Part shown: in pieces, positions 35,677 to 44,990 of the stretch | Numbering within the stretch: the stretch's first letter is position 1 | Layout: the number at the start of each line of letters is the position of its first letter | Assembly (NCBI GenBank): GCA_030345135.1 | Contig: CP128386.1 | Span: forward strand, 899,129-963,128 | DNA length: 64,000 bases | Source: Chitinophagaceae bacterium DXS | GTDB taxonomy: Bacteria > Bacteroidota > Bacteroidia > Chitinophagales > Chitinophagaceae | Direction of reading: 5' to 3' | Made by a program: the position numbers and the translations under genes | The notes under the pieces: model-generated | Databases searched by the model: none | Seen by the model: the letters and a program-made list of their open reading frames with translations, nothing else | Told to the model about the DNA's origin: nothing

Positions 35677-35990
35677 TGTCTGGGTTTTAGAATTAAAGCA
35701 ACAAATATGGTAAATAATTGGTGTTTTGCAGAGAATTATTTGTAGATCAAAAAAAGCCAGGCGAAAATCTTCCAGCTAACAAAGGAAGATTACCACCTGA
35801 ATTCATTTTCTTCCCGCCAGTCCCAGCGGTGCGAACTTCCTCGCAGGCCAGGTGTGTCAGGCAGGAACTTTGCGAAATCAAAGGTGTTTTATGTAGTTGC
35901 TGCACTCCACGTCTTTTCCTAAATAGATCCTCCGCACAATTTTTGCATTCAAAAAATAATAACGTTAAATTAGTTGAAAATTAAACCAAA
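35677..35990. repeat. Gene-free stretch with an outlying array copy
   Basis: At 35806-35880 there is a diverged minus-orientation copy of the array element. It has the spacer motif CCCAGCGGTGCGAACTTCC, a degraded left arm CTCGCAGG, and the right arm GGAACTTTGCGAAATCA (right arm at 35865-35874). The remainder is AT-rich, with the promoter of the small lipoprotein at the end. Confidence 0.65.
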
Positions 35991-36233
35991 ATGATAACCA
36001 GTACCCACCGCAAATTTGGGGCAACGTTGGTGTTGTCTGCTATATTACTAACAGGCATCTACGGTTGTGGCAACAATGCAGCCACCGAAGAGAAAAAAGC
36101 AGACACGACTGTAACACCCGCTGCCGACACAACAATGAAACCAGCTGATACTACTAAAAAGCTCGCGCCGGCAGACGTTGCACAGCCTTCTGATACAGGA
36201 AGAGATATTAAAGTACCCCAACCCACGCGCTAA
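35991..36233 (+). CDS. Small Thr/Pro/Ala-rich lipoprotein
   Basis: 80 residues. Signal peptide and lipobox (LTGIYGC, cysteine about residue 26) are followed by a low-complexity tail of Thr, Asp, Ala, Lys and Pro with repeated ADTT.KPAD units. It has no enzymatic features. Such short disordered lipoproteins in Bacteroidota are envelope proteins of unknown role. Convergent with the TPR gene; only 19 bases separate the two stops. Confidence 0.7.
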   Translation: MITSTHRKFGATLVLSAILLTGIYGCGNNAATEEKKADTTVTPAADTTMKPADTTKKLAPADVAQPSDTGRDIKVPQPTR

Positions 36234-36252
36234 TCCAGGCTTTCATATATGA

Positions 36253-37725
36253 TTATATCACTGGACCAGGCATGGCTTCACCTGCACCTTCTTCAGTGAT
36301 ATCTTCCTGATTGGCTTTGACTTCCTCAAAATGTTTGTGATGCTTCAGGTAGTTGTATTCTGCCAGTTTTGTTAGCAACCAGTGTTGTATCTTATGATGC
36401 GCCGGTGTAATAATGGCTGCTATGGCAACAAAAATTACGATCTCTATAACGGGCGAATGATGCGATTTTTCTGCAATGAACGGATGGAGCAACAATGTTA
36501 TGTATTCGAAAAATAAGAGTACTGACACAATGCCCATAAATTCAACCAGGCGCTTGTGCACTTTCCTGCGGCTAATAAGAAGGCTGATTAAAAAGAAAAT
36601 GGGAATCATAATGCCAATAAAAAGTAACTGCAGCTTTTCTTTCCTGTCTATAATTTGTTCTTGCCGTTGCTGTTCCAGTTCTGCCTGTCTTACCTGCTCA
36701 GCTGTGCTCATGTTTTGCAGTTCGCGTATTTTCTCAGTGCTTTCAATAGAATCCTTTAAGGATCCGGCCATTTGGAGGTAGGCATAAGCACTGTCAATGC
36801 TATTTTTCTTCTTATAAAGGCGCGATAAGAAATCAATAGCATTAAGGCTCCTTACAATAAACTGGTTATTCGCAGCAATTGAGAATGATTGTTTGCCATA
36901 CCAAAAGGCTGAATCCTGGTACTGCGGTCCCATGCGTTCAAACACCTGGGCCATACCCAATGCACTTTCGGCATACGTGGAATAATTGTCATTGACTACT
37001 ATATAAGGAAGACCTGCGCGATAATTTTTGAGGGCCAGCGTATCATTTCGCGACTTTCTATAAATGTTTCCGAGGTTATTAAGAGCAGTTCCGATCAATA
37101 ATGTGTTATTTGCCTGAATACTGCTGTCAAGGCATTTTTGTGTGTACACAATTGCAGAGTCAAGCATGTTTTTCTTCTCGTAAATATCGCCAATGCTGAG
37201 AAGGCAATAAGGTGCGTAGCTATGTAATATCCTGGTAATTGAATCGGGTCTGTTTATGAATGCCTGTTTATCATTGATAATTGAATCTGCTTTTTTGGCG
37301 TATGCTAATCCTTTATCAAAGTCTTTTGATTCGGCATACAATGAGGCTATATAGAGATAAGACAGGGTAAGATCTTTCGCAGACTCCTGGGCTTCATCTA
37401 TCTTTAATTTGGCAATAGAATACTCGAGTGATTTGGTAAAATTGCCCAAACTTTTATAAGCGATCGCCATTTGGCTCAGCGCATAAGATTCTCCCTTTAT
37501 ATCTTTGTTTTTCTTCGATAAAAACCATGCACTTTGCGCGAGTAGTAATGCAGAATCAGGCCTTGAATCCTGGTAAAAAAAACTAAGCGAATTCAATAGG
37601 TCTATCTTTTTATGATCTGTTTTTTCAATGCGTAAAAGTGCAGATAAGCTATCTGTTTTGCGGTTTTGAGTAAATGCAAATAGCATGTTTAGCAGGAGTA
37701 CGAGTGTGAGGTTCAATTTTTTCAT
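36253..37725 (-). CDS. TPR-repeat sensor-like membrane protein
   Basis: 490 residues. Signal peptide (1-19), then about seven tetratricopeptide-type repeats (about 30-340; for example AIVYTQKCLDSSIQANNTLLIGTALNNLGNIYRKS, in parts). A coiled-coil segment (about 345-375, EQVRQAELEQQRQEQIIDRKEKLQ) follows, then three to four membrane helices to about 470 and a short acidic tail. This is the architecture of periplasmic TPR histidine kinases of Bacteroidota, but no kinase or DNA-binding domain follows. It is divergent from the caspase operon with a 229-base gap and could sense or regulate it. Confidence 0.75.
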   Translation of the reverse strand: MKKLNLTLVLLLNMLFAFTQNRKTDSLSALLRIEKTDHKKIDLLNSLSFFYQDSRPDSALLLAQSAWFLSKKNKDIKGESYALSQMAIAYKSLGNFTKSLEYSIAKLKIDEAQESAKDLTLSYLYIASLYAESKDFDKGLAYAKKADSIINDKQAFINRPDSITRILHSYAPYCLLSIGDIYEKKNMLDSAIVYTQKCLDSSIQANNTLLIGTALNNLGNIYRKSRNDTLALKNYRAGLPYIVVNDNYSTYAESALGMAQVFERMGPQYQDSAFWYGKQSFSIAANNQFIVRSLNAIDFLSRLYKKKNSIDSAYAYLQMAGSLKDSIESTEKIRELQNMSTAEQVRQAELEQQRQEQIIDRKEKLQLLFIGIMIPIFFLISLLISRRKVHKRLVEFMGIVSVLLFFEYITLLLHPFIAEKSHHSPVIEIVIFVAIAAIITPAHHKIQHWLLTKLAEYNYLKHHKHFEEVKANQEDITEEGAGEAMPGPVI

Positions 37726-37954
37726 TGCGGCCGGCGTATGGTGATGTGGTACCTAAGTTAGCATTAATATTTAGAAGATTGTTGTTGTCTGGGCACTTGT
37801 TATCGAGCCGGAATAATCGTATATTGTTTGACGTGAAGCCGGTAGTACATCGTACACCGTACCCGCCCGAACGTGCCGTCGGTACGGGCGGGCATCGTAC
37901 ATCCCCGATGCTTTCTCATTTCCTTTTCGCAAAACAACTTAATACGCCGTTCCT
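37726..37954. repeat. Divergent promoter region with GC-rich hairpin in ACATCGTAC words
   Basis: GTACATCGTACACCGTAC words at about 37842-37905 enclose a GC-rich hairpin, CCCGCCCG (37862-37869) and CGGGCGGG (37885-37892). It is nearly identical to the one at 26694-26724. Promoters for the TPR and caspase genes should flank it. Confidence 0.6.
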
Positions 37955-40270
37955 ATGCGAATACGTCTTTTGTCATCTTGCTTTTTGCTGCTTTGCCTTT
38001 TGTTTGTAAGTAGCCGCGTGTTTCCGCAAGCGCAAGGACCTGCAAAGGGCGAACGATACATGTTTTGCGTGGGCGTGAACAATTACCTGGCCAACGTTAA
38101 TTATGCTACCTGCCAGATCTGTAAGGACCGCGGGATTAAAAACCTGAACGGATGCCTGAACGACGTAGATACTATTTCGAAATTGTTTATTAAATACTAT
38201 GATTTTTTACCAGGGAACGTCACCATCTTTCGTGACCAGGAAGCGTCGCGCACAGCGATCATGCAAAAATTCAATCAACTATTAGCTAAATGCAGGAAGG
38301 GAGATTACTTTGTATTCTTTTATTCTGGGCATGGGAGCTATGAATATGAATCAGCCAACGACAATCAATTAAGGACAGGCAAAGGATATCGCAACACAAT
38401 ACTGTCTGCAGATATCACGCAGCCCGGCATTTCCGACATTAATAGTGCTGAGCTGAACAAGATCTTTTCTGCTTTTACCGACAAAGGGGTTGTACTGACT
38501 GTAATAACCGACTGTTGCCACAGTGCCACCAACACACGTGGCAGCACCATCTTCGAAGCAGATTCAGCAAGAGAAGTTAAGCCTTCGTTAGAGCCGGGGA
38601 AATTTATCTCAGCAGGCACTGCTACTACCCGTCGCCTGGATCAATCAGGTGCGCTCACTATTGGTTCATGCCAGGACAATGAAATAGCCAGTGAAGCGCA
38701 GGTTGCTGCCAAAACATACTATGGCGCGTTTACCATTAGCTTTTGCAGATCTGTTACAGAATGGAGCCAGGCGCCGATCGATGTATTGCTTGACCGCACT
38801 GTTTCAAAGTTGCGCCTGTTGAATAAGCAGCAAACGCCGAATATAGAAGCAGATAAAAGACGCAAACAGAATCTCATAGGTTCGGCGCCGGCACAGGTGA
38901 AAAAAGCGACCTATTCGCTTAAGTGTGCCAATTGTTCCGCAAAACAAATGCCTGTAATAGCAGCAGGTTTTACAGATGATATTTTAAACGATGATATTCT
39001 TGTGGACACCAGGACCAAAGACAGCATTAAAGTAACCAACGTTGGCCTGACGGAAACAGAAGTGACACTGATGAATCAGAGCGCCAAATGGAAAGCGGCT
39101 GACCTGACGACATTGAGCTTTACCGTATTAAAAAAACTGCCGAACCCCGATCCGCCACTGAAAATATATCTCGGAGGCAGTTTGAGCGAGGATGTTTATA
39201 GTGGCATCATCGACAAAGCGAAAGCGCTATATCAACAAAATAGTCCGGGATATGAATGGATGAACCCGTCGTATCAGAATTTACCTGATGCAGTGTTTTT
39301 TTACAACAATGGCTGGAAACTGAACAGGAATGGTGAGATGGAAACTGTTGCATTTGACAACCCGGATTCAACAGCGGTCAACAACCTAATTACAGCTGCA
39401 AAATCGCGCAACGTATATCTGCAATTACCGCCGCCGCAGGCGTTAATCGATCAGCTGAAAACGAAGCTTTCCGCAGAAAGAAACAGAAACATCAAAGTAG
39501 TGAACACGCCGTCGGCTGCAGATTATATGCTTGCAGGACATTTCATCAACAACGGTAACAATATTGCGTATGGATGGGAGAAAACGATTCTTGGCAGGGA
39601 TATCAACAAAGGAAACGGACTCACTGCAGTGACAGATTTTTTTGCCGGAGGCAGCAGTTATCCGGTGGACAGCCTTGTGGAAAGGGTGAGACGGCTTTCG
39701 GTACTGGCAAACTGGTTATCCATGACTTCACCTCCGCCTGATAAAACGATGATCTTTCCCTACCACCTCGCCATAAAAAATAGCGGCAATAAGCAGAAAG
39801 CAGATGAGAAAACAACGGGTAGATCCGGCATCCAGGACAAGCTTGATATCGGCATTGAAAAAGATGCGGGCTCAACATTGCCGACTGATAAGATAACGCC
39901 GTTATTCATCTATGTGATGTCGATCGATCCCAAAGGAAATACCTATCTTTTGTATCCGCAACCAAGAACAAGTATCCTCACTTATCCCAACAGTATTTTG
40001 TATGATACCAGCTTTTATCACCTGGCTACGGTGAGACATACCACGCCCGGCACTTATCACTATGTTTTTATTGCATTACGCGAACCCGTTTCCAACCGCG
40101 ATATTTTTACCCGGCGCGGCGTTGTAAAAGGCGATCAGCCTGAGTTTAGTGATAACCCGCTGGAAGCTTTGCTAAATGAAGAAGGGGCGGGGCAAAGAGG
40201 TGATATTAAATCTTTCGATCACTGGATGTTGAAACGTGTTGATATTATTACAGAAGATAAAAAACGATGA
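37955..40270 (+). CDS. Secreted caspase-fold (peptidase C14) protein
   Basis: 771 residues with a signal peptide (about 1-26). The caspase-like domain spans about 34-300: YMFCVGVNNYLANV, GCLNDVDTISKLF, the catalytic histidine His126 in FFYSGHGSYE, and the catalytic cysteine Cys188 in VITDCCHSAT. The usual DACHSG is here DCCHSA. The rest (about 330-560) is of unknown type. A C-terminal domain (about 640-750, with IDPKGNTYLLYPQP and NPLEALLNEEGAGQRG) resembles the DUF4384-like domain often fused to bacterial caspases. It overlaps the next caspase gene by 4 bases (ATGA), so the two are translated together. Cleavage specificity, target and any activating ion cannot be inferred. Confidence 0.85.
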   Translation: MRIRLLSSCFLLLCLLFVSSRVFPQAQGPAKGERYMFCVGVNNYLANVNYATCQICKDRGIKNLNGCLNDVDTISKLFIKYYDFLPGNVTIFRDQEASRTAIMQKFNQLLAKCRKGDYFVFFYSGHGSYEYESANDNQLRTGKGYRNTILSADITQPGISDINSAELNKIFSAFTDKGVVLTVITDCCHSATNTRGSTIFEADSAREVKPSLEPGKFISAGTATTRRLDQSGALTIGSCQDNEIASEAQVAAKTYYGAFTISFCRSVTEWSQAPIDVLLDRTVSKLRLLNKQQTPNIEADKRRKQNLIGSAPAQVKKATYSLKCANCSAKQMPVIAAGFTDDILNDDILVDTRTKDSIKVTNVGLTETEVTLMNQSAKWKAADLTTLSFTVLKKLPNPDPPLKIYLGGSLSEDVYSGIIDKAKALYQQNSPGYEWMNPSYQNLPDAVFFYNNGWKLNRNGEMETVAFDNPDSTAVNNLITAAKSRNVYLQLPPPQALIDQLKTKLSAERNRNIKVVNTPSAADYMLAGHFINNGNNIAYGWEKTILGRDINKGNGLTAVTDFFAGGSSYPVDSLVERVRRLSVLANWLSMTSPPPDKTMIFPYHLAIKNSGNKQKADEKTTGRSGIQDKLDIGIEKDAGSTLPTDKITPLFIYVMSIDPKGNTYLLYPQPRTSILTYPNSILYDTSFYHLATVRHTTPGTYHYVFIALREPVSNRDIFTRRGVVKGDQPEFSDNPLEALLNEEGAGQRGDIKSFDHWMLKRVDIITEDKKR

Positions 40271-43200
40271 ACTGTATGTTGTGCGCCAAAACATTTTCTT
40301 TGCTGTTTTTGATGACATGCCTCATTAATGCAGGTGCACAATCACCTTCTCTTGTATTACAAAAGGGACATTTGAGAACAGTAAATTCAGCAAGGTTTAG
40401 CCCGGATGGCAAACAAATGGTAACAACCAGCGAAGATGGTATTATAAAAATCTGGGATGCGTTTAGCCAAAAACTAATTACAGAACTGGGCGGAAACGGT
40501 CTTGTTTATCTCGATGCATCTTTTTCTTCTGACGGGAAAAAAATTACATCCATCGCCCAGCGATCATTGGGCATGCAATCCAATTCCGGAAAGGAGTTTA
40601 ACAATGTTCCGTTTTATGTATGGGACATAGAAAGCGGCCGTCTTGTGTATGAAAGTGTAAATGGTTATGAAACGTCCACGCTTAGCCCGGACAGTAAATG
40701 GGTAGCCGTGCATCCGGATAAAATAAAAAAGTATCAGAACGACGCCACCTGGAAAACAGTAACCGACGGGCCGATCAATATTTACTATGCAGCAACGGGC
40801 AAATTATTTAAGCAAATAACCCGGTACGAAGATATAACGACAGAAGCAGAATCATTCATTGCATTTGCGTCGGACAGCACCCTGTTAATTGCCGTATACG
40901 CTGCGGTAAACCAGGCCCAGCCATTGTATATAACAAAATTCACGGTTCTTAATTTTATTACAGATACGGAAGTGGCCTCTTGTAGCGATACCAGCAAAAC
41001 TTACAAGAGCGGCCAGTGGTTGATGAGTCCCGGACACAAATATCTTTTTCACTATAGAGAGGAATATAACTCATTTACAGTGCCTGTAGTTCATTATGAT
41101 GCATTTACAGAGTTATGGGATGTACTGCGGCTTAAAATGATCTGGAAACAACCGATAGCGCTGGAAAATTGCAGCTTCAGTAAAAACGATTCCTCCATGT
41201 TGATAACCTACAACGTGCCCAAACCCCCGGTTGACAGTAACAACTTTGTGCCTTCGGCAAGAAAACTTGTTCACTTTGTTTTGAAAGATACGATGCAGGC
41301 AATTTTTCCGGAGGATGAATATGACATGGCTGTCGTTAGCACGAACGGTAATGGACAACTATTTTATGCAACGGCAGAAATGCAATTGCACAATAAAGAC
41401 ACCGTTTGCCGCTTCAATATCTTTAACGATGCGAATAAAATAATCAGCCACTATGAAAGCAAGAACCCCGTAACGGCCATGACATTCAGCCCGAATGATA
41501 AGTTTCTCGTTACGGGCCATGCTGACGGTAATTTAAGCCTTTGGGATTTTACAGATACAACAGCAAAAGAGATTGCCAACAGTGGTAATGTGATCGACCC
41601 GATCGTCAAAATGCACACCAGCAGTGCATCTTCGAAAGTATGGTACATAACAAGAACCATGTATGGCATGCAGGATGTGAATTCGATCAATAAATTATCG
41701 TTTCTCTCTTCCGGCCTGTCAACTGTACAGGATGTTCATTATTTACAAAAAGACAAATACAGCGTTCTGAACCTGGGAGAAGCATATCAGCCGACCGGAA
41801 CGTTTCTGATCATCAATAATGACACGCCTTCCATCGTAAAGGAAATGCACTTTGATACAAACGGGGGCACAGAGCTTCTTTTAGGCAACAACGCTAATAC
41901 GCCGGAAAATCCTGGCGAAAATAAAAAGTACATCAAACTTGATTATCCGGGGCTTCAGTCATTTACGGTATATACAACAACTACAGACATTGTGAACCCT
42001 AACAGGAACATGTTCATAGAAAGTGCTGTATTGACGTCTGGTGTATTGAAGAGCAGTAAAGGCACCGATACGACATTGCTCATTGCTGATCGGGACAACC
42101 TTCAATACAATGACGAATTGAAAAGTTACATTTTTACTTATGATGTACCTTATGCTATAAGGAAAGCCAGGCCAAAGGATATTGTAAATCCGCTTTCTCC
42201 TAAAGTCCATAACCTGTTTTTACCGGAGCCGGCTATCAGTGATGATGGCAAATATTTGCTGGGACGTCACTATACAGGCAAGCTCACCGACCCCAATTTT
42301 TATTATTGCCAGGACCTGCAAAGCAATCTCGTTTTCAAAACGCCTGTAGAATTTAAAGCAGAAAAAATTGGTAATATAAGCAAGTTCTTTATCAGCCCAA
42401 ACAAAAAACTGGCTTGCATTTTATCTGATCCGTTATTTGCATTAGGTGCGCATTCAGTAAGAGTGGTGAATGCAAAAAGCGGCGCGCCACTCTATAATTT
42501 AAAAATGAATACTGCCGGGGTTGTTAACGGAGCGGTGTATACACCTGATAGCAAGTACGTATATACATGGTGTGAAAGTGGCACACTTACGAAGTGGAAC
42601 CTCGCAAACGGACAGGAAGTTTTTACGATGGTGTTCTTTAAGGATCATGATTATGCCATCATTTTACCGGAGGGATATTATTTCATTTCTTCGAGAACCG
42701 ACGCCAAATACCTGAACTTTAAACTCAATAACAAGCTGTATAATTTCAGTCAGTTTGATCTGCAGTTTAACCGGCCGGATAAAGTGTTGCAGGCGATCGG
42801 CAGCAACGACAAACGCCTGATAGATGAATATTACAAAGCATGGCAGGGCCGGATAAAGAAAAACGGCTTTACCGAAAAAGATTTTAACAGCAGCACGCTG
42901 CACGTGCCTTCTATTTTAGTTAACACGACGAATATTCAGCCTTTTACAGCAACACAACAGCTAACGCTTGCATTTACCATTTCCGACAGCCTCTATAACA
43001 TACGGAGCTATAATGTTTTTATAAATGACGTGCCATTAAACGGCATTAGCGGCAAGCAACTTGTTAACGCTTCGCATAGCGCCAACATTATACAGACTGT
43101 TTTACTAAGCGAAGGCATGAACAAGATTGAAATAAACTGCACGAATGAAAACGCAGTCGTAAGCAGAAAAGAGGCCTTATACGTGACCTACAAGCCGGAA

Positions 43201-44049
43201 AAACAATCAACCGCAAAGACTTATTTTATCGGCATTGGTATTAACAATTACAGCGCACACTCTTCCTTTGTGGATCTTAGCTACTGTTTGAAGGATATAC
43301 GGGATTTAAGTGGTGCACTTAAGCAGAAGTATAACGAGAATATGATAACTGATACATTAATGAATGAAGCTGCCACTAAGGAAAATATTCTTGCGCTTAA
43401 ACAAAAACTCATGAATACCACTGTAGATGACAGGGTGATTATTAGTTTTAGCGGACATGGTATGGTGGATCCGGAACATCCGGATGATTTTTATTTTGTT
43501 ACCGGCAATACAGATGTACACAATCCGTCAGCAAACGGCATCTCTTATGCACAACTTGAAGAATTGCTGGACAGCATTCCTGCAAGAAAAAAACTGATGT
43601 TGTTGGATGCGTGCCATAGCGGAGAATCAGACGGAAGTGCTAATAACAGCGTCAAAAATATACCGGGAACAAAAAAGGGAAGCGATGACAATGATAAAAA
43701 CAACGCTGGCAGCATTGAAATTTTGGATGTCGTAGAAAACAATGATCCATCGCACAGTTCGTCGACTGATATTTTCAAATTGATGAAAGAAGCATTTGTT
43801 GATATCAGGAGAAACAATGGCGCCTATGTGCTCTCGGCTGCACAAAGTAATGAATCTGCCGGTGAAGGTGGTGGCATTACAAATGGCTGGTTTACTTCCT
43901 GCATTATCGCGCAGGTACAACAATACAGCAGCATGAGCATTAATGAGCTTAGTACAAAAGTGAATCAATGTGTAAGCGCAAAATCCGGCGGTAGTCAAAA
44001 TACAGACAACAGGCAGGAGCTGGCAGAGTTTAATTGGTTGTTGTGGTGA
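40267..44049 (+). CDS. Secreted WD40-repeat protein with C-terminal caspase domain
   Basis: 1260 residues with a signal peptide (about 1-24). WD40-type blades are clear at about 35-75 (VNSARFSPDGKQMVTTSEDG), about 400-430 (MTFSPNDKFLVTGHADGNLSLWDF) and about 755-790 (YTPDSKYVYTWCESGTLTKW). The region between probably forms further blades. The C-terminal caspase domain (about 985-1260) has IGIGINNYS, CLKDIRDLS, catalytic His1064 in ISFSGHGMVD and Cys1116 in LLDACHSGES, so both catalytic residues are present. WD40-caspase fusions are known in bacteria and are thought to place the protease under a propeller sensor. Coupled by ATGA to the preceding caspase gene. Confidence 0.88.
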   Translation: MNCMLCAKTFSLLFLMTCLINAGAQSPSLVLQKGHLRTVNSARFSPDGKQMVTTSEDGIIKIWDAFSQKLITELGGNGLVYLDASFSSDGKKITSIAQRSLGMQSNSGKEFNNVPFYVWDIESGRLVYESVNGYETSTLSPDSKWVAVHPDKIKKYQNDATWKTVTDGPINIYYAATGKLFKQITRYEDITTEAESFIAFASDSTLLIAVYAAVNQAQPLYITKFTVLNFITDTEVASCSDTSKTYKSGQWLMSPGHKYLFHYREEYNSFTVPVVHYDAFTELWDVLRLKMIWKQPIALENCSFSKNDSSMLITYNVPKPPVDSNNFVPSARKLVHFVLKDTMQAIFPEDEYDMAVVSTNGNGQLFYATAEMQLHNKDTVCRFNIFNDANKIISHYESKNPVTAMTFSPNDKFLVTGHADGNLSLWDFTDTTAKEIANSGNVIDPIVKMHTSSASSKVWYITRTMYGMQDVNSINKLSFLSSGLSTVQDVHYLQKDKYSVLNLGEAYQPTGTFLIINNDTPSIVKEMHFDTNGGTELLLGNNANTPENPGENKKYIKLDYPGLQSFTVYTTTTDIVNPNRNMFIESAVLTSGVLKSSKGTDTTLLIADRDNLQYNDELKSYIFTYDVPYAIRKARPKDIVNPLSPKVHNLFLPEPAISDDGKYLLGRHYTGKLTDPNFYYCQDLQSNLVFKTPVEFKAEKIGNISKFFISPNKKLACILSDPLFALGAHSVRVVNAKSGAPLYNLKMNTAGVVNGAVYTPDSKYVYTWCESGTLTKWNLANGQEVFTMVFFKDHDYAIILPEGYYFISSRTDAKYLNFKLNNKLYNFSQFDLQFNRPDKVLQAIGSNDKRLIDEYYKAWQGRIKKNGFTEKDFNSSTLHVPSILVNTTNIQPFTATQQLTLAFTISDSLYNIRSYNVFINDVPLNGISGKQLVNASHSANIIQTVLLSEGMNKIEINCTNENAVVSRKEALYVTYKPEKQSTAKTYFIGIGINNYSAHSSFVDLSYCLKDIRDLSGALKQKYNENMITDTLMNEAATKENILALKQKLMNTTVDDRVIISFSGHGMVDPEHPDDFYFVTGNTDVHNPSANGISYAQLEELLDSIPARKKLMLLDACHSGESDGSANNSVKNIPGTKKGSDDNDKNNAGSIEILDVVENNDPSHSSSTDIFKLMKEAFVDIRRNNGAYVLSAAQSNESAGEGGGITNGWFTSCIIAQVQQYSSMSINELSTKVNQCVSAKSGGSQNTDNRQELAEFNWLLW

Positions 44050-44053
44050 GGAA

Positions 44054-44244
44054 ATAAAAAGGGAAGATTACTTTATTGTATGCTGGAATCTGTGTGGCTT
44101 TTCCCTGTCGTTTTTTGCTTAAACACCATGAATAGCGGATGGATAGACTGTCTTGAATGGACGCATATACTTTATAAATCGCCGATACAATCGGCTGGAA
44201 ATTAGTAGACACGAGAGGTCCTTCGGAACTCTCGCGCCAGAGGA
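44054..44244. repeat. 191-bp tandem repeat, copy 1
   Basis: Starts 5 bases after the caspase stop and is repeated at an offset of 195 bases. It holds the hairpins GCCGATACAATCGGC and CGAGAGGTCCTTCGGAACTCTCG (long stem, UUCG-type loop). The length offset is a multiple of three, which keeps an open frame on the minus strand, but no family is recognisable there. Confidence 0.85.
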
Positions 44245-44248
44245 GGCG

Positions 44249-44439
44249 ATAAAAAGGGAAGATTACTTTATTGTATGCTGGAATCTGTGTGGCTTTTTCC
44301 TGTCGTTTTTTGCTTAAACACCATGAATAGCGGATGGATAGACTGTCTTGAATGGACGCATATACTTTATAAATCGCCGATACAATCGGCTGGAAATTAG
44401 TAGACACGGGAGGTCCTTCGGAACTCTCGCGCCAGAGGA
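44249..44439. repeat. 191-bp tandem repeat, copy 2
   Basis: Second copy; I count two substitutions against the first. A four-base linker separates the copies. Such near-identity suggests a recent duplication. Confidence 0.85.
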
Positions 44440-44498
44440 CCAGAGGATATGTTCGTCGCCCGTCCCGTTTTCAATAGGAAGTTAGTTGCAGACCTGGC

Positions 44499-44981
44499 TT
44501 ATTTAAATGTAGCGATTATTGTGTTTTGGTATTGCGTGATCAACCATTTGTCATTTTGTTTGACTATCACCATTGTTGTTATTAGTCTTTCGTCCTGGTG
44601 TTTATTATTGCCCCTGTCTATACCATCAGGGAGATAGTACGCGCCTGTTTGCTGACTAAGAACAGTTGCGATCGCAACATCAGGTTTAATGAAGCGAATT
44701 GTCATGCTGTCCACCTTTATAGAAACATTCTTCAATAGCGCCTCGTGTACTTTTTTGAACATTGCTGGTGTCTCATTCGTATGTTTTCCATGCAATCCAT
44801 AAGGATTAATCATATAACAGTCTTCGGTCGTATAGTTGGATATGTCACTATAATCATGTTTATTAAAGCTATTGAACCAGGAATTTGCAACTTGTTTTAC
44901 CGACTGTTCGTCGGTTTGGTTTTGGGAGATTCCAGCTAAGCTGATGATAAAACCCGCACATAATAAAAATGTCTTCCTCAT
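44499..44981 (-). CDS. Secreted SnoaL/DUF4440-like protein
   Basis: From the ATG at 44981, 160 residues starting MRKTFLLCAGFIISLAGISQ, a clear signal peptide. The ATG three codons upstream (44990) is possible but gives a worse leader. The mature part has an NTF2-like pattern: helix QSVKQVANSWFNSFNKHDYSDISNYTTEDCYMINPYG (in parts), then ATVLSQQTGAYYLPDG and a final strand MVIVKQNDKWLITQYQNTII, typical of the SgcJ/EcaC family. Role unknown. It stands alone beside the tandem repeats. Confidence 0.75.
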   Translation of the reverse strand: MRKTFLLCAGFIISLAGISQNQTDEQSVKQVANSWFNSFNKHDYSDISNYTTEDCYMINPYGLHGKHTNETPAMFKKVHEALLKNVSIKVDSMTIRFIKPDVAIATVLSQQTGAYYLPDGIDRGNNKHQDERLITTMVIVKQNDKWLITQYQNTIIATFK

Positions 44982-44990
44982 ATATAGCAT

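Noticed and set aside
37955-44049. Caspase pair as a gasdermin-type or CRISPR-linked defence system
   Set aside because: No gasdermin-like, Cas or nuclease partner is adjacent and both proteins carry signal peptides, unlike cytoplasmic defence caspases.
44030-44407. 125-residue minus-strand frame made of two near-identical halves
   Set aside because: It is the 191-bp tandem duplication read in an open frame; it overlaps the caspase stop, and nothing suggests a protein family.
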